DNA of 64,000 nt from Flavobacterium sp. ZT3R18 (GTDB lineage: Bacteria; Bacteroidota; Bacteroidia; Flavobacteriales; Flavobacteriaceae), in NCBI RefSeq assembly GCF_007097385.1, contig NZ_VJZS01000011.1, positions 62,001 to 126,000 on the forward strand, given 5' to 3'. A model generated the notes under the pieces. That model did no database searches. It saw only the letters and a program-made list of their open reading frames with translations, and was not told the DNA's origin. Each line of letters opens with the position of its first letter. Positions within the stretch are counted from its first letter, which is position 1. Made by a program: the position numbers and the translations under genes. Positions 28,271-37,723 of the stretch are shown piece after piece.

Positions 28271-28491
28271 AATTATTTATGATTTTAATTCCGATATTTT
28301 TCGGTGTTGGTTTTTGTTAGAAAGCGTAAAAGTAATAAAATGAATTTTTTTAAAATGAATTTTAATGAGGAATATCTAAAAGTAGGAGAAGGAATTTATG
28401 GAATGACAATTAAACTAAAATTTTAAAAAAAATCCCTACAACAAATAACTAAAACAACTAATTTTGAAAATTCAATTCACAAATTCCAATT

Positions 28492-29832
28492 TTGAAAAAC
28501 ATCCTCATTATTGATGACGAAGAAAAATTACGTCATCTTCTTGCCCGAATCATAAAATCCGAAGGCTTTGAAGTTTTTGAAGCGTCCGATTTGAAGTCAG
28601 GTTTTAAGAAACTTGAGATTAATGATATCGATGTTGTTTTATGCGATGTCAAGCTTCCTGACGGTAACGGTGTTGATTTTCTTCAAAAGATAAAAACCAC
28701 ATTCCCTCTTACGGAAGTCATATTGTTGACCGCTTTTGGTAAAATTTCTGATGGTGTTCAAGCCATGAAAAATGGAGCGTTTGATTATATCGTAAAAGGT
28801 GATGATAATGATAAAATCATCCCGCTGTTGTACAAAGCATTAGAAAAAGTACAACTGCAAAAGAAAGTCAAACAGCTTGAAAAACGAATCTCTGATAAAT
28901 ATTCTTTTGATAACATTATTGGAAAGTCAAAAGGGTTGGAGCAAGTTATCGATTTGGCTAAAAAAGTAGCAAAGACCGATTCAACCGTACTTTTAACAGG
29001 GGAAACCGGAACCGGAAAAGAAGTTTTTGCGCAAGCCATTCATGAAAATAGCAACCGAGTGGGAAAATCTTTCGTGGCACTAAATTGCAGCACTTTCAGC
29101 AAGGAAATTCTAGAAAGTGAATTATTCGGACACAAACAAGGGGCTTTTACAGGGGCCATAAAAGACAAAAAAGGTTTTATCGAAGAAGCCAATGGCGGAA
29201 CTTTGTTTCTGGATGAAATAGGCGAAATGCCACTAGAACTGCAAGCCAAATTATTACGGGTTCTAGAGACCAGCGAATACATTCAAATAGGAGATACGAC
29301 ACCTAGAAAATCAAATTTCCGCCTGATTGCAGCAACGAATCGAGACTTAAAATATGAAAGCGACGAGCACCGTTTTCGTTCGGATTTGTACTTTAGATTG
29401 AATGTTTTCGAAATTAAAATTCCACCATTGCGAGAAAGAATAAAAGATATCGCTCCCTTAACGCTATATTTTGTTGAACAATTTTCATTAAAGGGTAATA
29501 AAAAGGCATTGACTTTTGATGCTGATTTTATGTCGAAATTAGAAACCTATCATTGGCCGGGAAATGTCCGTGAATTGAGGAATGTAATAGAGCGTTCCGT
29601 TATTTTAGTGAATGGCGAAATATTGACACAAGATGTTTTGCCTTATGAAATTCAACACCAAATAGACAACACTAACAAAATAGTATCGGCGTTTTCGATG
29701 CAAAGTGTCGAAAAACTGCATATTCAGAAAGTATTGAATTATACCAAAGGCAACAAAGCCGAAGCAGCACGCTTACTCGAGATAGGTATTGCAACGCTTT
29801 ACCGGAAATTGGACGAGTATAATATTCAATAG
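28492..29832 (+). CDS. NtrC-type sigma-54-dependent response regulator, probable Kdp regulator
   Basis: 446 aa. Receiver domain (1-120) with DD at 8-9 and phosphoacceptor D52 ([10 protein letters not shown]). AAA+ domain with Walker A GETGTGKE (170-177), the sigma-54 contact loop GAFTGA (217-222), [21 protein letters not shown] (Walker B) and the R-finger region. The C-terminal Fis-type helix-turn-helix is [19 protein letters not shown]. The start is TTG at 28492: an in-frame TGA lies at 28465 and no ATG lies between. It stands directly upstream of the kdp genes, which lack kdpE, so it probably activates their sigma-54 promoter upon phosphorylation by the kinase at 37724. Confidence 0.93.
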   Translation: MKNILIIDDEEKLRHLLARIIKSEGFEVFEASDLKSGFKKLEINDIDVVLCDVKLPDGNGVDFLQKIKTTFPLTEVILLTAFGKISDGVQAMKNGAFDYIVKGDDNDKIIPLLYKALEKVQLQKKVKQLEKRISDKYSFDNIIGKSKGLEQVIDLAKKVAKTDSTVLLTGETGTGKEVFAQAIHENSNRVGKSFVALNCSTFSKEILESELFGHKQGAFTGAIKDKKGFIEEANGGTLFLDEIGEMPLELQAKLLRVLETSEYIQIGDTTPRKSNFRLIAATNRDLKYESDEHRFRSDLYFRLNVFEIKIPPLRERIKDIAPLTLYFVEQFSLKGNKKALTFDADFMSKLETYHWPGNVRELRNVIERSVILVNGEILTQDVLPYEIQHQIDNTNKIVSAFSMQSVEKLHIQKVLNYTKGNKAEAARLLEIGIATLYRKLDEYNIQ

Positions 29833-29853
29833 CAATCTTATCATTTCAATAAA

Positions 29854-29878
29854 AGCCTATCATTTTGATAGGTTTTTT
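29854..29878 (+). terminator. Terminator after the sigma-54 regulator gene
   Basis: CCTATCA (29856-29862) and TGATAGG (29866-29872) form a stem with a three-base loop, followed by seven T. It separates the regulator from the kdp transcription unit, which then needs its own promoter. Confidence 0.8.
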
Positions 29879-29945
29879 TATGCCTTTTTTTGGCACGGAA
29901 AGGACAACACTTTAGGGAACAATGTTTTATGGTTTTTGTTTTTTT

Positions 29946-29963
29946 TTGGAATACTTTTTGGCA
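29946..29963 (+). promoter_or_regulatory. Candidate sigma-54 promoter of the kdp operon
   Basis: TTGGAATACTTTTTGGCA resembles the -24/-12 consensus TTGGCACnnnnnTTGCA, but the conserved GG and GC are one base too far apart. It lies about 32 bases before the ATG at 29995 and downstream of the gene for a sigma-54 activator. An alternative, TGGCAC at about 29890, lacks a -12 GC. The call rests mainly on context. Confidence 0.3.
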
Positions 29964-29994
29964 TAAGCGATGAAGAACATAAAAAATCATTCTT

Positions 29995-30276
29995 ATGAAA
30001 AATCAAATCACTACGGTTTACAAACAAGCAGAACGATTTGCCGAAATCACAAAAACGGCAATCATTACTGGAAATATAAATCGGGCAAAAAAATGTTTGG
30101 CACTGGCCGAACGGTTATTCGAAACGGGAAGCAACGAAACAAAAAATGCCATTTCAAACGTATATGTTTTTTCGGTTTCCTCATTCATGGAATTGCGTAA
30201 CTGCAATATTTCCAATCTGTTTCCAAAATCGTTGAAGGCAGAATATATCAAACAAATCAATACCTCAGGAGTGTAG
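29995..30276 (+). CDS. Small helical protein at the head of the kdp operon
   Basis: 93 aa, soluble. Residues about 15-45 (FAEITKTAIITGNINRAKKCLALAERLFETG) read like a TPR-type helix pair, followed by a second pair. I know such short proteins from Kdp loci of other Bacteroidota, where their role is unknown. It is the first gene after the candidate sigma-54 promoter and precedes the 28-aa peptide and kdpF, so it is probably part of the same unit. An overlapping frame starting at 29970 is out of register and was not chosen. Confidence 0.65.
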   Translation: MKNQITTVYKQAERFAEITKTAIITGNINRAKKCLALAERLFETGSNETKNAISNVYVFSVSSFMELRNCNISNLFPKSLKAEYIKQINTSGV

Positions 30277-30412
30277 AAAAGACAACTAGATAATAGAATA
30301 TAGATAAAAGACTAAAACGATAGTAAAAAACAAATAAATCTTAGTGTCTAAGTCCCACATCTATTATCTCTTCGTTTTTCATCTTAAGCAGTAATCTAAA
30401 TAAATTAATTAT

Positions 30413-30499
30413 ATGTTAACCACTATTCTTTTACTCGCATTAGGAGCTTTTCTTTTTGCGATTTGTTTTAAAACCGTCGAATTTTTTGAAAAAATCTAA
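30413..30499 (+). CDS. 28-aa membrane peptide upstream of kdpF
   Basis: ATG at 30413 gives MLTTILLLALGAFLFAICF followed by KTVEFFEKI. A single membrane helix is followed by an aromatic, charged tail. It ends three bases before kdpF starts. Similar peptides ending in a (S/T)(V/I)(D/E)(F/W)F(D/E)KI-like tail stand before kdpF in Bacteroidota Kdp loci as far as I recall, so it is probably a real accessory peptide of the pump rather than chance. Confidence 0.6.
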   Translation: MLTTILLLALGAFLFAICFKTVEFFEKI

Positions 30500-30502
30500 A
30501 TC

Positions 30503-30580
30503 ATGACTGCACTATTTATTATCGCACTTGCCGTTTTCGGCTATTTGGTTTATGTCCTAATTAAACCCGAAAAGTTTTAA
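30503..30580 (+). CDS. kdpF: Potassium-transporting ATPase subunit F
   Basis: 25 aa with one membrane helix: MTALFIIALAVFGYLVYVLI then KPEKF. The GYLVYxLI core is the KdpF signature. KdpF stabilises the KdpABC complex in the inner membrane, resting against KdpA. It lies 76 bases before kdpA. Confidence 0.85.
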   Translation: MTALFIIALAVFGYLVYVLIKPEKF

Positions 30581-30656
30581 TAAAATGAATTTTTAGAATT
30601 TAAGATTGTCACGGAGAAATCTAAAATCTAAAATCAACAATCTAAAATTAAATAAT

Positions 30657-32378
30657 ATGAACGCAGAGTTATTTGGTGTCATCAGTATTTTTATCGTTTC
30701 AATAGTTTTAGCAATTCCTTTGGGAAGATATATTGCTAAAATCTATTCAAACGATAAAACGGTACTAGACCCGGTTTTCAATCCAATTGAAAAATTTATT
30801 TTTAAAATCAGTGGCATCAATGCAACTGAAGAAATGAACTGGAAGCAACATTTAAAAGCACTTTTGAGTGTAAATATGGTTTGGTTCTTTCTTTGTTTTT
30901 TTATCTTATTGTTTCAAGGTTCACTGTTTTTAAACCCAGACAATAATCCATCCATGTCGCCCGATTTGGCATTTAATACTGCTATTTCATTTGTGGTAAA
31001 CTGTAATTTACAGCATTATTCAGGAGAAAGTGGAGTTTCTTATTTGTCACAACTCTTTTTAATGTTCTTGCAATTTGTATCTGCTGGTGTCGGAATGGCA
31101 GCAGCAGCAATGGTTTTTACTGCAATGAAAGAAAGAACTACTGATAAATTAGGGAACTTTTACAATTTTTTCATCAAAAGTTGTACTCGTATTTTATTGC
31201 CACTTTCAGCTGTTGTAGCTGTTGTTCTGTTATTTAACGGCACACCAATGACATTTGAAGGAAAAGATACGATTACTACTTTGCAAGGAGATACTGTTGA
31301 AGTTTCCCGTGGCCCAGCGGCAGCTTTCATTGGAATCAAACATATTGGTACCAATGGTGGTGGGTTTTTTGGAGCCAATTCTGCTCATCCATTAGAAAAC
31401 CCAACCTATTTTACGAATGCGGTTGAACTTTGGGCACAATTGATTATCCCTTTTTCGATGATTTTTGCTTTGGGTTTTTATTTAAAGAAAAGGAAATTCT
31501 CGTACGTTATTTTTGGAGTAATGACTGTTGGTTTCTTGCTTTTAGTAGTGCCAACTGTTATTAGTGAACTCAACGGAAATCCAGCTATCGAAAGAATGGG
31601 AATTACCCAAACTACTGGTGCCATGGAAGGTAAGGAAGTCCGTTTTGGACCCGCCGTTACTGGGTTTTGGAGTATTGCCACAACGGTAATTTCTACAGGA
31701 TCGGTCAATAGTATGCATGATAGTTCGATGCCAGTTTCGGGTTCGATGGAATTGTTAGCCATGATGATCAATGCCTTTTATGGCGGATGTGGTGTAGGGA
31801 TCTTGAACTTTTACATTTTTATTATTCTGGCTGTTTTTATTTCGGGTTTAATGGTGGGAAGAACACCTGAATTTCTAGGAAAGAAAATTGAAGCCCGTGA
31901 AGTAAAAATCGCTGCTTTCATTGCGATTCTGCATCCCTTATTGATATTGTCGGGAACGGCTTTGGCTTCTTATTTTGCTGCGAATGATACGGCAATGGGC
32001 TATTGGTTTAGCGGAAACGCAACAGGCTGGCTGAACAACCCAGGTCACCACGGATTTTCAGAAATGTTATACGAATATACGTCTAGTGCTGCCAATAACG
32101 GTTCTGGTTTCGAAGGGTTAGGAGACAACAATCCGTTTTGGAACATCACCACAGGAATTGTGTTGTTATTGAGTCGTTTCATTCCTATAATTGGACCATT
32201 GGCTATCGCAGGATTATTAGCCAATAAAAAATACATTCCAGAAAGTGCAGGAACTTTAAAAACAGATACTACCATTTTTGGAGTAATGGTTTTTGCAGTA
32301 ATTGCAATTATTGCTGCTTTGTCTTTCTTTCCAGCATTAGCACTTGGACCTTTAGCAGAATATTTTACATTAAAATAA
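30657..32378 (+). CDS. kdpA: Potassium-transporting ATPase subunit A (K+ channel-like)
   Basis: 573 aa using the ATG at 30657 (MNAELFGVISIF), which matches the family start; a longer TTG-initiated frame from 30606 lies in low-complexity DNA. About ten membrane helices. The selectivity-filter segments are recognisable: FNTAISFVVNC, IGTNGGGFFGANSAHP, NAFYGGCGVG and AANNGSGFEG. KdpA selects and carries K+, coupled to KdpB. All conserved filter glycines are present, so it should be functional. Confidence 0.97.
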   Translation: MNAELFGVISIFIVSIVLAIPLGRYIAKIYSNDKTVLDPVFNPIEKFIFKISGINATEEMNWKQHLKALLSVNMVWFFLCFFILLFQGSLFLNPDNNPSMSPDLAFNTAISFVVNCNLQHYSGESGVSYLSQLFLMFLQFVSAGVGMAAAAMVFTAMKERTTDKLGNFYNFFIKSCTRILLPLSAVVAVVLLFNGTPMTFEGKDTITTLQGDTVEVSRGPAAAFIGIKHIGTNGGGFFGANSAHPLENPTYFTNAVELWAQLIIPFSMIFALGFYLKKRKFSYVIFGVMTVGFLLLVVPTVISELNGNPAIERMGITQTTGAMEGKEVRFGPAVTGFWSIATTVISTGSVNSMHDSSMPVSGSMELLAMMINAFYGGCGVGILNFYIFIILAVFISGLMVGRTPEFLGKKIEAREVKIAAFIAILHPLLILSGTALASYFAANDTAMGYWFSGNATGWLNNPGHHGFSEMLYEYTSSAANNGSGFEGLGDNNPFWNITTGIVLLLSRFIPIIGPLAIAGLLANKKYIPESAGTLKTDTTIFGVMVFAVIAIIAALSFFPALALGPLAEYFTLK

Positions 32379-32478
32379 AAAAAGTTAGAAATTAGAAGTT
32401 AGAGGTTAGAAGTGTATCAGTAAACTTAGAACCCGAAATCCATAAACTGAAGACTTATAACAGTTAACTCATTTTAAA

Positions 32479-34512
32479 ATGACTAAAAATAAATCCAATT
32501 CATTGTTTGAGAGTAAGCAAGTAAAAGATGCCTTAGTGCAGTCTTTTGTGAAGCTGAACCCGAAGGTAATGTTCAAAAACCCGGTAATGTTTACCGTAGA
32601 AATCGGGACTGCCATTATGTTTGCCGTGTGTATTTCCATTTTATTTGGTGCACAGGATCAAGGTAGTTTTGCTTATAATTTCATTGTATTCTTAATTTTA
32701 CTGGTTACACTTTTGTTTGCCAATTTTGCCGAAGCTATTGCCGAAGCTCGTGGAAAAGCACAAGCGGACAGTTTAAGAAAAACACGCGAAGAAACGCCAG
32801 CAAGACAGGTTTTACCTAATGGTGAAATCAAAAACATTAGTTCTTCAGAATTGAAGAAAGGCGATGTTTTCGTTTGTGAAGCAGGCGATTTAATTGCCAC
32901 TGATGGTGAAATTATCGAAGGTTTGGCTACTATCGATGAGAGTGCCATTACTGGAGAAAGTGCGCCCGTAATTCGGGAATCGGGTGGCGATAAATCATCA
33001 GTAACTGGAGGGACAAAAGTGTTATCCGATAAAATAAAAGTTATTGTGACCAACGAACCGGGCGAAAGTTTTCTAGATAAAATGATTGCTTTGGTAGAAG
33101 GAGCAAGCCGTCAGAAAACACCAAACGAAATTGCATTGACGATTTTGTTGGCAGCTTTTACCTTAATCTTCGTGATAGTTTGCGTGACATTGAAACCGTT
33201 TGCCGATTATGCGAATGCACCAATTACGATTGCTGCTTTCATCTCGCTATTTGTTTGTTTGATTCCAACGACAATTGGGGGTTTACTTTCAGCGATTGGA
33301 ATTGCGGGAATGGACAGAGCGTTGCGTGCCAACGTAATCACAAAATCAGGAAAAGCGGTAGAAACTGCTGGAGATATTGATGTACTGCTTTTGGATAAAA
33401 CGGGAACAATCACTATTGGAAACAGAAAAGCCACCAATTTTTATCCGGCAAAAGGAATCTCACAAGAGGATTTCATCAAGTCAGCGGTGTTGAGTTCACT
33501 TGCCGATGATACGCCAGAAGGGAAAAGTATTGTAGAATTGGCTGGACAGGAAGTGGCTCAGAAATTATCTATTGAAGGAGCTACTTTAATCAAATTTACT
33601 GCGGAAACCCGAACTAGTGGTGTTGTATTGAAAGACGGAACCAATATTCGGAAAGGGGCTCAAGATGCTGCCAAGAACATAGCACAACAAGCTGGAAACC
33701 TATTTCCAGTGGATATTACTCAAACCGTAATCGCTATTTCTTCCAAAGGAGGAACGCCTTTGGTCGTTGTAAAAAACAATGAAGTTCAGGGAGTTATCGA
33801 ATTGCAGGATATCATCAAAACGGGAATGAAAGAACGTTTTGACCGTTTGCGAAAAATGGGCGTAAAAACCGTGATGGTTACGGGAGACAATCCATTAACA
33901 GCCAAATTTATTGCCGAAGCTGCCGGTGTAGATGATTTTATCGCCGAGGCCAAACCTGAGGATAAGATGAACTACATCAAAAATGAGCAACAAAACGGTA
34001 AACTCGTAGCCATGATGGGTGACGGTACGAATGATGCCCCCGCTCTTGCACAAGCCGATGTTGGTGTTGCCATGAACAGCGGAACGCAAGCGGCAAAAGA
34101 AGCCGGAAATATGGTCGATCTTGATAATGATCCAACCAAGTTAATTGAAATTATTGAAATAGGAAAACAATTGTTGATGACCAGAGGAACGCTGACCACG
34201 TTCTCGATTGCCAATGACGTAGCGAAGTATTTTGCTATTGTTCCTGCGCTTTTCATCACTGCGATTCCAGCTCTTGAAGGTTTGAATATTATGCGTTTGC
34301 ATAGTCCGGAAAGTGCTATTTTATCTGCCGTGATTTTTAATGCGATTATCATTCCGATATTGATTCCACTGGCTTTAAGAGGGGTTGATTATAAACCAAT
34401 CGGAGCAAGTGCCATCTTGAAACGAAACCTGTTGATTTACGGTTTTGGTGGATTGATTGTTCCGTTTATCGGAATCAAATTAATCGATTTGGCGGTGGCG
34501 TTATTTATGTAA
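32479..34512 (+). CDS. kdpB: Potassium-transporting ATPase subunit B (P-type ATPase)
   Basis: 677 aa. Actuator motif TGES (158-161), phosphorylation site DKTGT with D306, and hinge [10 protein letters not shown] followed by [19 protein letters not shown]. Membrane helices lie at the N-terminus, around 220-290, and near the C-terminus. KdpB hydrolyses ATP to drive K+ through KdpA in the inner membrane. It lies 100 bases after kdpA and is followed by a 29-base palindrome and kdpC. Confidence 0.97.
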   Translation: MTKNKSNSLFESKQVKDALVQSFVKLNPKVMFKNPVMFTVEIGTAIMFAVCISILFGAQDQGSFAYNFIVFLILLVTLLFANFAEAIAEARGKAQADSLRKTREETPARQVLPNGEIKNISSSELKKGDVFVCEAGDLIATDGEIIEGLATIDESAITGESAPVIRESGGDKSSVTGGTKVLSDKIKVIVTNEPGESFLDKMIALVEGASRQKTPNEIALTILLAAFTLIFVIVCVTLKPFADYANAPITIAAFISLFVCLIPTTIGGLLSAIGIAGMDRALRANVITKSGKAVETAGDIDVLLLDKTGTITIGNRKATNFYPAKGISQEDFIKSAVLSSLADDTPEGKSIVELAGQEVAQKLSIEGATLIKFTAETRTSGVVLKDGTNIRKGAQDAAKNIAQQAGNLFPVDITQTVIAISSKGGTPLVVVKNNEVQGVIELQDIIKTGMKERFDRLRKMGVKTVMVTGDNPLTAKFIAEAAGVDDFIAEAKPEDKMNYIKNEQQNGKLVAMMGDGTNDAPALAQADVGVAMNSGTQAAKEAGNMVDLDNDPTKLIEIIEIGKQLLMTRGTLTTFSIANDVAKYFAIVPALFITAIPALEGLNIMRLHSPESAILSAVIFNAIIIPILIPLALRGVDYKPIGASAILKRNLLIYGFGGLIVPFIGIKLIDLAVALFM

Positions 34513-34519
34513 TAATAAC

Positions 34520-34548
34520 GTAGAGACGTTGCAATGCAACGTCTCTAC
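34520..34548. repeat. 29-base palindrome between kdpB and kdpC
   Basis: GTAGAGACGTTGCA, one central A, then the exact reverse complement. It starts 7 bases after the kdpB stop. It forms a strong hairpin inside the operon and may stabilise the upstream mRNA or partly terminate transcription. A frame starting at the ATG inside it (34534) continues into kdpC but is not the likely start. Confidence 0.75.
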
Positions 34549-34563
34549 AAAATAAACAAAAAA

Positions 34564-35118
34564 ATGAAAAATATATTTTCAATATTAAAACTGACCTTTC
34601 TAATGGTCGTTTTATTCGCAGTCATTTATCCTTTGGCAATTTTTGGAATTGCACAGTTTGCTCCAAATCATGGGAAAGGAGAAACCATTTCGGTAAACGG
34701 AAAAGTGGTAGGCTATCAAAAAATTGGACAAAAATTTGACAAGTCTAATTATTTCTGGGGACGACCATCGGCAGTAGATTATAATGCTGCGGGGAGCGGG
34801 GGAAGTAACAAAGCAGCAAGTAATCCAGATTATTTGGCTTTAATACAAAAAAGAATAGACACGTTTTTGATAGCACATCCGTATTTGAAAAAATCGGAGA
34901 TTCCATCGGATATGGTTACAGCTTCGGGTAGTGGTTTAGATCCAAATATTTCGCCAGAAGGAGCGCTGATTCAGGTGAAAAGAGTGGCGGCAGTACGTAA
35001 ATTGTCTGAAGAAAAAGTAAAAGCATTGGTAGAAAATAAGATCAATAAACCTACATTAGCGGGAACTTCAACAGTGAATGTTCTGGAATTGAATGTGGCT
35101 TTGGATGAATTGAAATAA
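34564..35118 (+). CDS. kdpC: Potassium-transporting ATPase subunit C
   Basis: 184 aa starting at ATG 34564 (MKNIFSILKLTFLMVVLFAVIYPLAIFG), one N-terminal membrane helix and a periplasmic domain. The signatures NYFWGRPSA, GSGGSNKAASNPDYL, SGSGLDPNISPEGALIQV and the C-terminal NVLELNVALD are all present. It assembles KdpABC and helps substrate binding. Confidence 0.96.
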   Translation: MKNIFSILKLTFLMVVLFAVIYPLAIFGIAQFAPNHGKGETISVNGKVVGYQKIGQKFDKSNYFWGRPSAVDYNAAGSGGSNKAASNPDYLALIQKRIDTFLIAHPYLKKSEIPSDMVTASGSGLDPNISPEGALIQVKRVAAVRKLSEEKVKALVENKINKPTLAGTSTVNVLELNVALDELK

Positions 35119-35214
35119 GAATAAATTCAATAACAATATCAATTTCAATGGCAATATCAATTTTAAACAAAGAGTACTAAGAATTAATAAAAAGGTTTTT
35201 AAAAACGAGATGCC

Positions 35215-35297
35215 CTAGCCCCGATAGAAGGGAAAATCCTTTTGTTTTTTTTCTTTTTAAAAAAACAAAAGATTTGGAATGATAGCGGGATTAGCTC
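35215..35297. repeat. Conserved structured element, copy 2 (AGCCCCGATA...ATAGCGGGA)
   Basis: CTAGCCCCGATAG at the left and GATAGCGGGATTAGCTCC at the right flank a long A/T hairpin (CTTTTGTTTTTTT paired with AAAAAAACAAAAG). The flanks match copy 1 at 17893-17971; CTA and CCCG of the left can pair with TAG and CGGG of the right. It lies between kdpC and the porin gene and overlaps a false upstream start of that gene. Confidence 0.65.
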
Positions 35298-35311
35298 CTA
35301 AAAATAATAAA

Positions 35312-36388
35312 ATGAAAAAAATAATAGTTTCGGCTTTAATAGTTTTTGGATTTACAACCATTGATGCTCAAGAAGTGTCCAAAAGTCCGGTTACGTTTTC
35401 GGGTTATGTTGATGTTTATTACAGTTATGATTTTGGGAAACAGGATAATCATACCAAACCGGGATTTATTTACAATTACAATAAATCGAATGAAGTGAAC
35501 GTGAATTTGGGCATGGGCAAAGTGAATTATACGAAAGAGAATGTTCGCGGGAATTTTGCGCTAATGGCAGGAACGTATCCTCAGTATAATATGGCTGCGG
35601 AGCTGGGATTGCTAAAAAATGTGTATGAAGCCAATGTAGGTGTGAGAATTTCTAAAGACCATAATCTTTGGGTAGATGCGGGAGTTATGCCTTCGCATAT
35701 TGGTTTTGAAAGTGCGATTGGTAAAGATTGTATGACTTTGACCAGAAGTATTCCGGCTGAAAATTCTCCATATTACGAAACTGGAATAAAAATTGGATAC
35801 ACTTCTGCGTCCGAAAAATGGTATTTGGCTGCTATGTATTTGAATGGTTGGCAACGTATTCAGAAAATTGAAGGGAATCAAACACCTGCTTTTGGAACGC
35901 AAATAACGTACAAACCAATTTCGGGAGTTGCCATGAACTGGAGTACTTATGTTGGAAACGAACAACCCGATATTGACAAGAAATGGCGTTATTTTAATGA
36001 TTTTTATGGACAATTTAAAGTTGCCGAAAAAATAAATATAATTACAGGTTTTGATATTGGAGCACAACAATCCACTAAAGGAAGTAGTAATTATGATGTT
36101 TGGTATTCGCCGATTGTTATAGCACAATACAAACCAACGTCCAAAATTCAATTGGCAGCGAGAGGTGAATATTGCCAAGATGCGAAAGGTGTAATCATTG
36201 GAACAGGAACACCAAATGGTTTTAAGACGTATGGTTTCTCGGCCAATTTTGATTATTTGCCTGTAGATAATGTAATATTTAGAGTAGAAGCACGAACTTT
36301 GAATAGCAAAGATGCCATCTTTTTGAAAGACAATAATCCTACAGATAGTAATGTATTTGTTACTACATCTTTGGCGGTTTCTATTTAA
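35312..36388 (+). CDS. Porin-like outer membrane beta-barrel protein of the kdp locus
   Basis: 358 aa from ATG 35312 (MKKIIVSALIVFGFTTIDAQ is the signal peptide); an ATG at 35279 lies inside the structured element and would add 11 unlikely residues. After the signal come alternating strands from FSGYVDVYYSYDFG onward, with repeated Y/W/F-rich beta segments and a terminal NVFVTTSLAVSI strand typical of outer-membrane barrels. It probably lets ions or small solutes cross the outer membrane to the Kdp pump. No ligand can be inferred from sequence. The next gene is the KdpD sensor. Confidence 0.8.
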   Translation: MKKIIVSALIVFGFTTIDAQEVSKSPVTFSGYVDVYYSYDFGKQDNHTKPGFIYNYNKSNEVNVNLGMGKVNYTKENVRGNFALMAGTYPQYNMAAELGLLKNVYEANVGVRISKDHNLWVDAGVMPSHIGFESAIGKDCMTLTRSIPAENSPYYETGIKIGYTSASEKWYLAAMYLNGWQRIQKIEGNQTPAFGTQITYKPISGVAMNWSTYVGNEQPDIDKKWRYFNDFYGQFKVAEKINIITGFDIGAQQSTKGSSNYDVWYSPIVIAQYKPTSKIQLAARGEYCQDAKGVIIGTGTPNGFKTYGFSANFDYLPVDNVIFRVEARTLNSKDAIFLKDNNPTDSNVFVTTSLAVSI

Positions 36389-36568
36389 GTGAAGTAGGAA
36401 GTAGGAAGTAGGAAGTAGGAAGTAGGGAGTAGGGAGTAGGAAGTAGGGAGTAGGAAGTAGCAAGAAGAAGGAGGATAGAAGTAAAAAGTTGTGATATTAA
36501 TATTTTGCGGTCATCTTCCATCTCCCATCTTCCATCTTCCCAACTTCCATCTTCGAAACAATTAAAAA
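36389..36568. repeat. Tandem GTAGGAA repeats and complementary CTTCCATC repeats
   Basis: From about 36391 to 36463 the sequence GAAGTAG/GGAGTAG repeats about ten times. From about 36517 to 36555 CATCTTC/CATCTCC repeats in the partly complementary sense. This is low-complexity, slippage-prone DNA between the porin and kdpD genes. Confidence 0.75.
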
Positions 36569-37696
36569 ATGGACAACGAAAAAGAAAATAATGTCAAACA
36601 CTTTCTCGATTTAATTCAGAAATCACGAAGAGGAAAGTTTAAAATCTACATCGGGATGAGTGCTGGTGTGGGCAAAACTTTTCGTATGTTGCAGGAAGCT
36701 AACACGTTATTGCGAAATGGGATTGATGTGAAAATAGGGTATATTGAGACTCATAACCGTAAGGAAACACAGGATTTATTAGAAGGATTACCTGTAATTC
36801 CGCGTCGAACTATTTTCTACAAAGGAAAGCAGCTTGAAGAAATGGATTTGCAAGCCATAATTAATCTTCGACCAGAAGTGGTCATTGTAGATGAGTTGGC
36901 GCACACCAACATTGAGGGCAGCAAAAACGAAAAGCGTTGGCAAGATGTTTTGGAGATTTTAGAAGCGGGAATCAATGTGATTTCGGCTGTGAATATTCAA
37001 CATATTGAAAGTTTGAATAAAAATGTCAAACTCATTACCAATATAGAGGTACAGGAACGCATACCCGACAGTGTTTTGAAATTGGCAGACGAAGTAGTTA
37101 ATATTGACTTGACCGCCGATGAATTGATTACACGTTTGAAAGAAGGGAAAATTTATACTGCCGATAAAATCCCTACTGCCTTGAGTAATTTTTTTAAATC
37201 AGACCAAATTTTGCAATTGCGGGAATTGGCGTTGAAAGAAGTGGCCAGTCAGGTTGTTCGAAAAGTGGAAAATGAAGTTCCTAAAAACCACGCTTTGAAA
37301 CACGAAAGATTCTTGGCCTGTATTAGTAGTAACGATACAACGGCTAAAATTGTAATTAGAAAAACCGCACGTTTAGCCAGTTATTACAACAGCAAATGGT
37401 ATGTTTTGTATGTTGAAATTCCAAGTGAGAGCAGTGACAAAATAGCACTCGACAAACAACGTCATTTGATTAATAATTTCAAATTGGCGACACAACTCGG
37501 TGGCGAAGTCATAAAAGTGGAAAGCAAGAATATTACCGATGCTATTTTAGATGTCGTTAAGCAAAAACAAGTAACTACGGTTTGCATTGGGAAACCGCAT
37601 TTGAGTTTGTTTAAAGTGATTTTATCAACGACTATTTTCAATAAATTGCTCCACAATTTATCCTCATCAAATATTGATTTAATAATTTTATCATAG
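36569..37696 (+). CDS. kdpD: KdpD sensor module without kinase domain
   Basis: 375 aa, against about 890 for a full KdpD. It begins with the KdpD domain: IYIGMSAGVGKTFRMLQEA (Walker A 30-37), IGYIETHNRKET, VVIVDELAHTN (Walker B) and RWQDVLEILEAGINV, then a linker (about 200-240). The C-terminal part (about 241-375) is a universal-stress-protein-like fold (FLACISSNDTTAKIVIRKTARLA to VTTVCIGKPHLSLF). The four membrane helices and kinase of canonical KdpD are missing. The kinase half is supplied as a separate gene 28 bases downstream. This cytoplasmic piece probably senses K+ or ATP and acts on that kinase. Confidence 0.92.
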   Translation: MDNEKENNVKHFLDLIQKSRRGKFKIYIGMSAGVGKTFRMLQEANTLLRNGIDVKIGYIETHNRKETQDLLEGLPVIPRRTIFYKGKQLEEMDLQAIINLRPEVVIVDELAHTNIEGSKNEKRWQDVLEILEAGINVISAVNIQHIESLNKNVKLITNIEVQERIPDSVLKLADEVVNIDLTADELITRLKEGKIYTADKIPTALSNFFKSDQILQLRELALKEVASQVVRKVENEVPKNHALKHERFLACISSNDTTAKIVIRKTARLASYYNSKWYVLYVEIPSESSDKIALDKQRHLINNFKLATQLGGEVIKVESKNITDAILDVVKQKQVTTVCIGKPHLSLFKVILSTTIFNKLLHNLSSSNIDLIILS

Positions 37697-37723
37697 AATA
37701 AATAATTCCTAACAAGAATAAAA

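Noticed and set aside
29889..29904. TGGCACGGAAAGGACA as sigma-54 promoter.
   Set aside because: The -24 part is perfect but the -12 GC is absent; a later site at 29946 is somewhat better though still imperfect.
34534..34563. ATG at 34534 as start of kdpC.
   Set aside because: It lies in the 29-base palindrome; the ATG at 34564 starts the usual KdpC membrane helix.
35279..35311. ATG at 35279 as start of the porin-like gene.
   Set aside because: It lies inside the conserved structured element, and the signal peptide begins at the ATG at 35312.
36569..37696. KdpD might be truncated by a frameshift or sequencing error.
   Set aside because: It ends cleanly after a complete stress-protein-like domain, and the following gene is a complete kinase with its own membrane helices and HAMP/PAS, not the missing KdpD half.
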